From assembly GCA_029204045.2 (NCBI GenBank), contig CM055069.1, forward strand, positions 25,834,825-25,898,824: a stretch of 64,000 nucleotides of DNA. Reading direction: 5' to 3'. The first letter of the stretch is position 1. Each line of letters begins with the position of its first letter. Below, piece after piece: positions 42,619-53,373 of the stretch. The notes beneath the pieces are model-generated. The model did no database searches. It saw only the letters and a list, made by a program, of their open reading frames with translations, and was not told the DNA's origin. Source of the stretch: Tillandsia leiboldiana. Its lineage: Eukaryota; Streptophyta; Magnoliopsida; Poales; Bromeliaceae. Made by a program: the position numbers and the translations under genes.

Positions 42619-42718
42619 NNNNNNNNNNNNNNNNNNNNNNNNNNNNNNNNNNNNNNNNNNNNNNNNNNNNNNNNNNNNNNNNNNNNNNNNNNNNNNNNNN
42701 NNNNNNNNNNNNNNNNNN
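42619..42718. other. Assembly gap of exactly 100 N
   Basis: Exactly 100 N, the usual placeholder for a gap of unknown length, so order and distance across it are not certain. Frames that run through it are meaningless. Confidence 0.98.
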
Positions 42719-44511
42719 AAAGTTGTGGCGCCACTACTGTATGGGGAACACTGCGAGATTTACAACCGACCACCAGAGCTTGAAATACATGTTCACACAG
42801 AAGGAGCTCAACTTGAGGCAGAGTAGTGGTTGGAATTGTGAAAATTATGCGAGACATTTTTTCTACCACCTGGCAAGGCAACGGGGTGCTGATGTCCCGA
42901 GCAGGAAGCCGTACAAGCGTCTATCTTATGAGGATCACGATTCAGGCGCCATTTTGTACTTGAGCAGATGAGGGCGGTTAGAGCTCGAGGTTGTGTCCCC
43001 TGGGGTCTCGGCTAGACTTATGTCTCTAGTCGTGCAGGCACACTCTGTTGGGACAGGATTCGGGAGAGACCGGTGAGGAACCCACATGGTGAGGATTGAG
43101 AGCAGATGCAGACTGGTTGATAGGGGACTTTCAGTGATGCTGGGGGAGTCTCCGGTACAGGGACCGAAGCTTGCGTGCCTATGGATGCAGAGATTCGAGA
43201 GCAGTCTTGAGGGAGAGGCCCACTATACACCTATACCATCAACTTGTCCTGGTGGGACTAAGAGTATAGGGCTCTGAAGCACAGTTTTTTGGTGGTAATG
43301 GAATGGGACGAAAAGGACATTGGGAGATTTGTAGCGCACTGTTTAACTTGTCAGCAAGGTAAGGCTGAGAATCGTGTACCTGTGGCCAGTTGCAGGTCCC
43401 CAATCCCTGAATGGAAATGGAACATGTTACTGATGATTTTGGTCAAAACTGGGTTGCCGAGAGCCAGACGGGAGGCGGATGCTATCTGGGTAGTCGTTGG
43501 ACAGGATACCCAAATCCGCTCACTTTTTACGGTTCAGATGACTTGGCGATGGAGCGACTGGCCGCGGTTGTACTTGGCTGAGGTGGTTGATTGCACGGCG
43601 GTACACGTTTCCATCGTATCAGATAGAGACCCGACGGTTGTCTCGCATTTCTGGAGGAGGTTTACAGAAGCCTGGGACGCAGCTCGATTTTAGTACAGCA
43701 TTCCAACCCACAACCGTATGGGCAGTCAGAGCGCCTATTCAGACCCTCGGGATTGTTAGAGAGAATGCATTCTGGATTTGGAGGAGGATGGTACCGACAT
43801 TGGGATAGTTGAGTTGCGTACAACAACAGCTATCAAGCGAGCCTTCAGATGGCTCCGTTGAACGTTGTATGGACGCAAGTGTCGTAAACTTGTATGGAGT
43901 GACGTGGGTGAGAAGAATGGACTTTGTGTGTTCCTGATCTACTGTTAGAGGCCAGAGGAAAAGGTCAGACGGATACGACGAACCTAGATGGACGAACAGG
44001 AGTCGACAGAGGAGTAGTTGAACTCGACGGCGAGACGTAGGTTTCAGGTGGGGACATGTTTTTCTGAAGTCCGCCTTCGAAGCGGGATTCGGAGAGATTT
44101 GGATTCGTGGGCAACTGAGCCTCTGTATATTGACCGTTTGAGGTTGGAGCGATAGGGCCAGTTGCTACAGGCTGCGCCTTCCTCCCGGCTTTCGGTGTTC
44201 CACACTGTGTTTATGTATCGACGCTGAGGAGGTATGTTCATGACCCGTCCCATGTCATCGATTTCACCCCATGGAGGTTGCTGAGGACCTGAGCTATGTT
44301 GAGCGGCCGTTGAGGATCTTGGACGCGAGGTTAGGGAGTTGCGCAGTCGAGCCCTCCCTTATGTGAAGATCCTCTGGAGCAGTCATGACGAAGCGCGAGG
44401 CTACCTGGGAGTTGGAGTCAGCGATGATGGATGCTCACCCCCACTTGTTTGAGGCTCCTGTCTGAGGTATGACTTTGTTTCGAGGACGAAACTTTTTCTT
44501 GTAGGGGAGGA
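42719..44511 (+). pseudogene. Tekay pol remnant, frameshift-rich
   Basis: Nucleotide alignment with T1 is recognisable from RNase H (YGEHCEIY region, FTQKELNLRQ at 42780-42830) through the integrase zinc finger (GRFVAHCLTCQQGKAE), the SDRDP region near 43620, the HPQTDGQSER equivalent near 43710 and the chromodomain near 44230-44460, to the polypurine tract GTAGGGGAGGA (44501-44511). One-base insertions and deletions occur every few tens of bases in all parts. This could be age, but the pattern next to an N gap also looks like uncorrected long-read consensus. No functional product is possible as written. Confidence 0.85.
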
Positions 44512-47500
44512 TGTAGTGTACTGGGTTTTCCCTTGCGACTTTCTGATGAATCCACTGTGTAGAACACTAGTGTTGGTGTGTCTTGGCCCATGGTGCATCG
44601 AAAGGGTGCCACAGATGGACCTCGTGAGACTTTGATAGCGGAATTGGCCTTCGGCTGTAGTTGCCAAATTTTAGAAAAGGTTTGGGCCAATCTGAGGTTG
44701 GATTTGGATTCAGCGCGGAAAAAACGCTTGGAAAACGGCTATTTGCTTGTTGAATTTGGAGTCCGGATGACCAAATGCGGGCTTCCGGAAGATTTGGGGG
44801 ATTTTCGGTGCATGGGGGTGACACGTGGACCGGCCCGAGCCACGTGGCGGCCTTTTATTGGCCGGCTCACGCAGCTGGGTCCACGCAAGTGGCGCGGCGG
44901 TGCATGGACCGCGGCGGGTGGACGCGTGGCGTGCCCTGGTAGGCGGGCGCACGCGGCACGGCTCACTGGAATTGCGGGATTGCGGTGGACCGGGCGCATG
45001 ACACGTGGCGGCTTCGGATTCGTCGGCCCACGTGGGCGCGGGTCCACGGGTGCGCGGGGGAGGGCGCCTCGGTACTGTGCGCGCACGTGTGCGCACAGTG
45101 GCGCCAGGCGGGGCGGTCGGCCGCACTCGAGTGCGACACGCGTCGCCTCGGGATTGGGCGGCCGTACCTACCCCCGCTGACTGCGGGGGCCACGTGGCGT
45201 GTTGCGGGCCGCGGGGATCCGCTGCCCCCTGTTCGGGGCGACGTGGCCGTCCCAGGAACTTTCGGGCGCGTCGGACGGGTTCTGTACAACCCGGTTTCCG
45301 GGCGCAGTGCGCCCGGAAACTGCGCCCGAAAACCGGCCCTTAAGCTATTTGGGCTGGGCCTTTAAATAGCTCCCCCCATTCGCCCCTTTAGCTTTTTTGG
45401 ACTTCTTTTCGCTGGGCTTCCTTCACAGTGATTCCTCCTCTCTCAGTGCTCTACCCTTTGGAGAAGTTTGAAGATTTTTGGAGGCACGCATCCCGAGGTT
45501 CACCATTTTACGGCGCGGCGCGACGCTTGTTCTCCGGCGATCCTCTTCGCCCCTTCTCAGTGTTTGGACTCCTCCGGCCCACCCCGACCTCGGAATTCGC
45601 CGATTCTTACGCCGTTGGACTCACGACAGGTAGGGCTTCAACTCTGTGTTTTATGGTTCCTCGATTTCCGTGCTGATCTTGGAGTTTTCTTAGCACCCAT
45701 TTGACCCTTTTTCTTCGCGGACTTTTGGGACAGCACCGCAGTGTTCTTGCCATATCTTTTCGCTCAGGCGTCGGAACGAGGCGATTCAAAGGCAATTTCC
45801 ATCTACGCTTAGCAAGGAGTCTCCTGGATTTTCCTCAGAATTTTCTGAATTTTACTCGAGGGTGAGAATCTCCTTTCTCTGTGGTTCCTTGTTACAGGAA
45901 TTTAGTGCAGTTTGGATTTGGGGTGTACCCCTTGTCGGATTTTTATCTCAGCGTAGGAAACTCCAAATTGGGCGTGCAGGTACTCGTTTCGACGGGCTCG
46001 TCGCAAGGATCGCGATAGTATTTTTCTTGGATTTTTCTGGGCGTTATTCGCAGGTAAAAATTAGTGAATTGTGGACTGCTGATTTGGGGGACAGATTCTG
46101 GAAAGTGTGGATGTTTAGCTTATGCATTTTTTTCCTTTGGGGTATTTTGTACAGATTGGTGGTGTGTTGGACTGATCTTGGACTTCGCCTTTGGGAATTT
46201 TGGAATAGCGCTCGAGGTGGGTGATGTTGTGAACCTCCTACTTGTGAATGTCACTAGGCCTATTAGAATGCCACGATTATGTGTTATTAAATATGAATGT
46301 ATCTAGCATGCTTGCATGAGATTAAGGTTCCTTTGCTAATACTTGCATTGTTAGCAGGCTACAAGTTAGTAAGTGGTGTTTCCATGTTTGGATATGCAAT
46401 TAATTAGTTGGAAAGAATGCTATAGCCATATCATATTGTGTGTTAAGGAAAGGTTTGGGCATGTGGTTAGAATGCATGTTGTAAAAGGGGTACTTGCTAG
46501 TTAATTGTGCATCTAAATTGTATCATGTATCGTATATCATGCCACGTGTACATCGGAGGATCCAAACATTTAATGTTGCATATGTTAGAATAATTGAAAG
46601 GGGTTTATCAAGTAAAGGACTTTGCATGCTTCAATGGTCATCTAGCTAGGCCACCTTTTTCTGCTACACATACATGCTGGAATTGACTTAGGAGAAACCA
46701 TGCTTTCTATTCATTCTCCTGTAGTCTAGTTGTAGAGGATTGTGTAGTTCAGATGTTCAGAGTTGGGACAGTCGGGGATGGATGGTTGAGTGTTGCGGCA
46801 ACCGCGGACTGTGGGCGGTTGACCGGCTTACTAGTATTATTATTATTGCATCAGATTGGAGGTGAGGGATCGGGCTTCTTTAGTGGATGGTCTTACCCAC
46901 TCGTTTAGAGTCTTGATCCAGTCCTGCTACATCAGATACTTATGGTTACATATTTTTACTCGTGTGGGTCGCTCCCCTCGAGTGCCACTCCGGAGTAGGC
47001 TTAGGGCCGAGCCGTGTGCCGGTCGATTGGGTACTTTGAGGATCGTGCCGTGTGCCGATCAGATACTGGGTTCTCGAGTTGACAGTACAGCAGGCAGTAC
47101 CAGTGTTGACTGGTGTATTGATTGGGTTTGGTTGGCCAGGTTTTGACATACTGATGCATACTTCTAGCGATTTTGACAGCTAGGCATTTTAGAGGCATAC
47201 TAGGGGTAGCTTTATCATCAGTAGACTTACCTTTAGCATACTACCTTTATTTCATTTTCGCCTCTAGTAGTCCTAGTGGGTATTTCTGAGTTTGAGGTCT
47301 ACCCACTAGGGAGGCTACTGTTTTTATAGTAGTTCTCACCCCCCACTGTTTTCTCTTTTCTTTTCCCCTTTATTTTGTAGAGTCTTCTGCGGGAGTCGCG
47401 GGACCCTCTTCCCTGGATCGAGGTAAGAGGATCGCTGATTAGATAGCTGCTGCCCCGAGTTGGAGTTTTGTAGTTTTGATGTACCCCCAGTACACTCAGA

Positions 47501-47780
47501 CGATTGTATTTTCCTTTTATTTTGGGTCTGGCTGCGGCCAGCTGGTTGTATATATTTCGTGAGCTGGGAGAGACACTTGTATATTTTTGAGAGCTTACTG
47601 TACTTTCATTTCCAGCATTTGTCTGAGTTGTATTAGTTTTAGTTTAGCTCTGTTTTATGCTCCTTTATTACTTGTTTTATATCTGAGCAGGTTATCAGCG
47701 CTTCGTGTACACGGAAAATTCCGTGTGCACGGCGGATCTATGGACGGGCCCGGGTTCTGGTTTACACCCGGGGCGTGACA
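44512..47780 (+). repeat. Tekay 3' LTR following the 42719-44511 remnant
   Basis: A 3269-bp LTR, TGTAGTGTAC...GGGGCGTGACA. U3 with CACGTG boxes and one exact ERSE-like module (44843-44861), degenerate ones at 44925-44943 and 45004-45022; TATA box TTTAAATA at 45361-45368; donor-like CAGGTAGGGCT near 45628; stem-loop 46799-46821; TTTTGTAG acceptor-like site near 47383 and GAGGTAAGAGG near 47421. The body resembles the LARD LTR more than the T1 LTR in the exon-like part. Confidence 0.88.
44843..44861 (-). promoter_or_regulatory. ERSE-like module in LTR 44512-47780 (exact)
   Basis: CGTGG at 44843-44847, nine bases, ATTGG at 44857-44861, overlapping CACGTG. About 500 bp upstream of the TATA box. 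Confidence 0.6.
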
Positions 47781-48619
47781 TATAATGACGCTGACTTTTT
47801 ACTATTTCCTTATCGACGTCTTTTGGTTTTAAGCCTGTTTTGGTGGATTTTTCTTGGTGTTGGTTCGCTTGGTTTTTGGGTTGCGGTTGTCGTGTCGTGG
47901 TAGAGCTCGTTAAACGGAGAAGGACAATGCGACCGGGTCGGAAATCCGACTTACGGATCTTCCGGAGTGGGGTTTTAGTGTTAGCGGGTCCAAAAAGGTA
48001 AGTTCTGACACCCTAGGAACCCGTTATGTGTTTTTGGCGCATCAGGATCCGTGCTAGCGGTTACGAGACATTTCGGAGGATCGGCACGCTTATCGAGAAA
48101 TCGGCTAAAAATATCTTTAAAATATCGGATATGGGGATTCTTTTTATACGTACATATGAAAAAGGGAAAAGAAAAAGAAATAAATTAATAATAAAATATA
48201 ATTATATCCTGATTACCGCAAAACCCTAGTTTTTAAAAGATCGTTTCTTTTCCTTCTCCTCGTCGTGCGTGCCGAAAAACGAGACCGAAGACGTCGCCAA
48301 GACCTGGAACGGATCCGGAAACACCAGGGATTGCGGAGAGATCGTAATCGCGTCGTCTTCTTCGTTAGAGCTAGGTTAGTTAGCATCGTTCTTTTTCGTG
48401 TTGTGAATCTCGTCTCCCTGTTATCAATACTTTAGTTTTGCATTTAGAATCTCGTTCTTGAATGTTTGATCGTTGGTTTTGGTTTGACGGTTCCATTCAT
48501 CGGTTTTGTTCGTTGATTTCGATCGTCGGCTTTGACGTAGGTTTCGTTTGATTTCGCCGAGGATTTGGTTTTGAATTTTTGTTGGTTTTGTTCTTGAACG
48601 AATGTTCCCCGATGGTGAA

Positions 48620-49380
48620 GGAACCGTCGCTGCCGCACGATGCCCTAGCCGAGCCGCCGCCGCTCGATGCCCTAGACGAGCCGGCGCCGCCGCCGCCGCT
48701 TGATGCCTTAGTCGAGCCGCCTCGGCCGCCGCCGCACGCTGCCATGCACCGCAGGTCGCGCGCCGCCGAGGCGCTGCCGCCGCGCGCAACAAGGCACTGC
48801 CGCCGCGCGCAGGCAGGTGGGTTGCCGCATGCGCGCAGCCATGCGGGCTGCCGCCCGTGTGCAGCCAGGGGCTGCCGCCCGCGCGCAGCCATGCGGGCTG
48901 CCGCCCGTGCGCAGCCGGGAACGTTGCCGCCCACATGCCACCCTTGCGCTGTTAGGGCATGCCGCACAGGGCCGCGCCCTGCCGGGCCGCCGCCGCGTGG
49001 TGCTGCCGCACACGCACGCCGCGCCCTACCAGGCCGCCGCTGCTGGATGCCCTAGCCGCCGCCGTCGCTGGATCCTCTGGCCGCCGCCGTCGCGTGGTGC
49101 TGCCGCACGCGCGCGCCGCACCCTGCCAGGCCGCCGCCGCGTGGTGCTGCCGCACGCGCGCGCCGCGCCCTACCAGGCCGCCGCCGCTGGATGCCCTAGC
49201 CACCGCCGCTGCTTGCACCCGCGCGCTGCTAGCGCGTGCCCGCGCGGGGTTGACGCGCCGCTGCTGTGCCCGCGCAAGGCTGGGCCCTCGCGGGACTGCC
49301 ACTCCGCCGCCATGCCCGCGCGGGGCTGTGCCCGCACGGGGCTGCCGCGCCGCCGCTATGTCCGCATGGGTCGAGCCGCT
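48620..49380 (+). repeat. GC-rich array in the old G2 LTR
   Basis: Imperfect repeats based on GCCGCCGC, CCGCACGCGCGCCGCGCCCT and CATGCGGGCTGCCGCCCG. Open frames on both strands up to 199 codons are attributed to composition. Position matches the arrays in the two other G2 LTRs. Confidence 0.65.
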
Positions 49381-49389
49381 GCCGTCAAC

Positions 49390-50992
49390 GGTTTTGGCTT
49401 GACAGTTTTTGTTTGACGGTTTACTTGGTGTTTTCGTCGACGGTTTTGCTCGACGGTTTTTGTTACGGCCTTTTGTGTTGGCATATTTCGTGAGTTGAGT
49501 CGGAGTCTTGAAGTGATCAAATTGTCAATCAGCAATCGAAGACTCAGAGAAGATTCAATAAGAGCTCAAGTTGACACTCAGTGTTTTGAGTCTTGAAGAT
49601 TGAAGATGAAGAATTGTGGATCAATTACACCAATCTCAAGAAGAATGGATTCGGAATGATTAGGTACGTTTAACTAAATAATTTTGGTGATCCGAATACA
49701 TTTGTTTAGTTTAGAAACATTTGGATAAGTTTTCAGTGCATAAAAATCAAAAACTGGACAAGTTGGATGTTCAGGATCCGGATCAGACCATTCCAGTCCG
49801 GACCCCGAACATAGTTTAGTTCATGCGGAATTCCAGTCCGGACCTCCCCTGTTTCAGTCCGGACCCCGAACTATGTGTTTGCTGAAATCGCATGAACAGT
49901 CCGGATCATGAAATTCCAGTCCGGACCCCGAACTATTTTTTCAGGGAAATTGCTGAAAAAAGACGACAGTCCGGATCAGCCAAATCCAGTCCGGACCGCC
50001 GTGCGGGAAAAATTCTGTTAAGTCAGTTTTTGATGCTTATCTCTTTCCAAAGGTTTCTAACCTATAAATAGACACTTAGGGTTCCTCAAGAACTATCGAC
50101 TAATTCAGAAAACACTTGAGAGCAACCCTAGAGGCTAGGTTTTTATCGTTCATCTTTTAGCCTCTTTTAGGTCAATTCGACGGTTCTTTGAAGCAATACT
50201 TTTTGTCGAATTGATCTAATCTTTGATTAGAGATTCCATCCATGGTTCTTTAATGATATTCTAAGCAAAGGATCACCATCGAAGCTTATATCAAGTTTGC
50301 GTCAAGGAGTTGACGTGGCATCGTGGATTCGGTGTGTTGAAGGCGTTTCGTGGATTCGAAACGTGTTGCTCGTGGATTCGAGTGGCGTTCGTGGATTCGA
50401 ACGTGTGCAGTGGACGTGCAGTCGGTGAGCGCAAGATCCGAAGAACTTGAATGAGGGGTTTGAGTCCGTGGAGTCGGTAATCACCTTGTTATTCTTCTTT
50501 TCTTAGTGGATTGTTATTGCGTGTTGGTCCCGTGGTTTTTCTCCTGGATTGGAGTTTCCACGTAAATCTCGGTGTGCTGTTTTTATTTTCCGCATTGGTT
50601 TTTATTTTGCACTGAGATTGGTTTTTGAGTATTACACCTATTCACCCCCCCTCTAGTTGTTTGATAGTACCTATTTAGATCCTTGTGGATCCTATAAAAA
50701 CCAACAGTTTTTGCTTGACAGATTTTGTTTGACGATTTACTTGGCGTTTTCGTCGACGGTTTTGCTCAACGGTTTTTGGCTTGATAGTTTTTGTTTGACG
50801 GTTTACTCAGCGTTTTCGTCGACGATTTTGCTCGACGGTTTTGGCTTGACAGATTTTTCCTTGATGGTTTTACTTGCCATTTTCGTCGATGGTTTTTGGC
50901 TTGACGGTGCAGTCCGCATGACGATGCAGTCCGCCAGACGGTGCAGTCCGCTTGACGGTGCAATCCGCTTGATGGCGCAGTCCGCTTGACGC
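49390..50992 (+). repeat. 66-bp minisatellite interrupted by a solo LTR, then a 17-bp tandem
   Basis: About four copies of a 66-bp unit (GGTTTTTGGCTTGACAG.., TTTACTTGGCGTTTTCGTCG.., GGTTTTGCTCGAC) lie at 49390-49460 and 50707-50890. At 50905-50992 a shorter unit, CGGTGCAGTCCGCTTGA, follows about five times. The solo LTR 49461-50706 was inserted in the second 66-bp unit. Confidence 0.75.
49461..50706 (+). repeat. Sirevirus solo LTR 1, TSD GTTTT
   Basis: A 1246-bp LTR from TGTTACGGCC to CCAACA, with GTTTT on both sides (49456-49460 and 50707-50711). No internal region is present, so this is the product of LTR-LTR recombination. U3 palindromes (49775-50000) read GTCCGGAC and GTCCGGAT instead of ATCCGGAT. 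The hairpin array at 50318-50406 has stems GCATCG/CGGTGT, CGTTTCG/CGAAACG, CTCG/CGAG and CGTTCG/CGAACG around TGGATT. Confidence 0.95.
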
Positions 50993-51358
50993 AGTTGTTT
51001 TCGTTTTTCATCAAATGAGCCTCCGCTCGATTATTTTTCGTCGCGGACTTCGTCAAGGCAACGATTGGAACCCGTTTTCTGTCAATTGCCTCGTCGACAG
51101 TCGTATCACGTCGGAAGTTTGATTTTTGCAACCGGAGGGATTTTTGGAGTCTTTCGTCGGTTTCTGTTTTGGGGATAGAAGGGGTTTTTTTTTGGTTCAG
51201 TAGTCGGGACCACTGAATTTTCCAGCTTGGGGGGTAAATGGTTGATTTGTGTTTTTGGATATTTTATTAGGCCCGCGTATGGTGTTGATTGCTTAGGAGG
51301 GTCACGGGCGCGGTCGTTTATCTTCGTTTCAGGTGCGTACACCCTTAGAACCTCTTTG

Positions 51359-52588
51359 TGTAGGTTTTTATAGGATCCACAAGGATCTAAATAGGTACTA
51401 TCAAACAACTAGAGGGGGGGTGAATAGGTGTAATACTTATAAAATCAAATCTCAGTGCAAAATAAAAACCAAAGCGGAAAATAAAAACAGCACACCGAGA
51501 TATACGTGGAAACTCCAATCCAGGAGAAAAATCACGGGACCAACACGCAATAACAATCCACTAAGAATAGAAGAATAACAAGGTGATTACCGACTCCACG
51601 GACTCAACCCCTCCTTCAGCTTCTTCGGACCTTGTGCTGACCGGTTGGATGTCCACGCAATAACAATCCACTAAGAAAAGAAGAATAACAAGGTGATTAC
51701 CGTCTCCACGGATTTAACCCCTCCTTCAATTTCTTCGGACCTCGCGCTCCACCGTTTGCACGTCCACTGCACACGTTCGAATCCACGAACGCCACTCGAA
51801 TCCACGAGCACACGTTTCGAATCCACGAAACGCCTTTAGCACACCGAATCCACGATGCCACGTCGAATCCACGACGCAAACTCAGTCGATAAGAATATTG
51901 ACTTCGATGGTGATCCTTTGCTTAGATTCTCATTGAGGAACCGTAGAAGAAATCTCTAAGCAAAGATTAGATCAATTCGACAAAAGATATGTTCTTGAAA
52001 GAACCATCGAATTGACCTAAAAGAGGCTATAAGGAAGATCGATAAAAACCTAGCCTCTAGGGTTGCTCTCAAGAGTTTTATAAAATGATCGGCCGTAGCT
52101 CCCCCGTTTTTGAGAAACCCTAAATGTCTATTTATAGTTTAGAAACCTTTGGAAAGAGATAAGAATCAAAAACTTACCTTATCTGGAAATTTTCAGGACG
52201 GTGATCCGGATCGGATTTACTGCGATCCGGATCGTCGTAACGAGATTGACGATTCCAGAAAACCAAGGGTTCGGGATCCGGATTGCAAGGTCCGATCCGG
52301 ATCGTTCATGCAATTCAGCAAAGTCCCATGTTCGGGATCCGGATCGGAATGGCCTAGGATCCGGATTGAAATTGATCCTTTTGAATACTTTCTTCTTGAG
52401 ATTGATGTAACTGATCCACAATTCTTCAACATCAATCTTCAAGACTCAAGACACTGAGTGTCAACTTGAGCTCTTATTGAATCTTCTCTAAGTCTTTGAT
52501 TGCTGATTGACAATTTGATCCCTTTAAGACTCCGACTCAACTCACTGACATGACTCACGAAATATGCCAACACCAAAATGCCGTAACA
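51359..52588 (-). repeat. Sirevirus solo LTR 2, TSD CTTTG
   Basis: A 1230-bp LTR in opposite orientation (plus strand TGTAGG...CCGTAACA), with CTTTG on both sides (51354-51358 and 52589-52593). It has U3 palindromes of the ATCCGGAT type (52203-52372) and a hairpin array at 51773-51880 including CGTTCG/CGAACG, CGTTTCG/CGAAACG and CGTCG/CGACG around AATCCA. A tandem duplication of about 113 bp (from about 51545 and 51655) is not seen in solo LTR 1. Confidence 0.95.
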
Positions 52589-52685
52589 CTTTGCGCGTAA
52601 TTTCATTATTGTTATGTTTATCATTTTAAGGGGTAATGTTGGTGACGTGGACCTCCCGATGAATGAATGTTGCGGTTGGAGACTG

Positions 52686-52801
52686 GACAGGTATCGGCAC
52701 TTATACTGTTTGGAGCAACGAGTGTCGCAGGTGGACACTCGTCACGGGTATCGGCACTTATACTGGTTGGAGCAACGAGTGTCGCAGGTGGACACTCGTT
52801 T
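52686..52801 (+). repeat. 58-bp tandem duplication in G2 LTR
   Basis: Two copies of a 58-bp unit starting GGTATCGGCACTTATACTG and ending GTGGACACTCGT, differing at very few bases. Confidence 0.8.
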
Positions 52802-53040
52802 TATTATGGTTACTATGCTCATGGCGCTTGCACGCACACCAGCGGTTTGGCCACCGTGTTGGTGTACTTTTCCGGAAAGGTGGTCTGTGGACCCGTGAAC
52901 CCTACGAGGTGACGTAGTAGGGGCCCCTCGCGGTGATTTATGGGGGGTTTACATGCACCAAAGGTGAGAGCGGTGTGGTTTTCTTTTGCCTGAGGTCCTC
53001 GGACCGACATAGCAAGGTGCTCAGTTCGCTTCCTCGGGGA

Positions 53041-53067
53041 TGATATGATATGATATGATATGATTGA
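53041..53067 (+). repeat. GATAT microsatellite
   Basis: Five copies of a pentamer, TGATATGATATGATATGATAT, followed by TGATTGATT. Confidence 0.85.
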
Positions 53068-53373
53068 TTGCAGGATGGGTTTATGGATGCTCTGGTTTTA
53101 CGGTTTGACTTATTATCCGTATCTTTTTGGCATCGTATTTGTAGTTGTGTTTTATCTCTACTCTTCATGTCACTAACTCCCACTGTGTGGCAGGTTTGGT
53201 CGGGTTTGGGGATCAGGACGATGGTGAGGATGCTACTTGGTGAGGTGTGAGGTTTCCTCGGCCAGGTTCCTTTTTCTCTTTCGTTTTTAGTTGGTTATTT
53301 TCCTTTATGGTCTATTACGGTGCATATGAATGGGTATTCTGCGCATGTAGACGTGTAGAATGTGGATGGTGTG

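Noticed and set aside
42476..42881. Frames crossing the N run
   Set aside because: Placeholder bases give meaningless residues; the two sides are different elements in different orientation.
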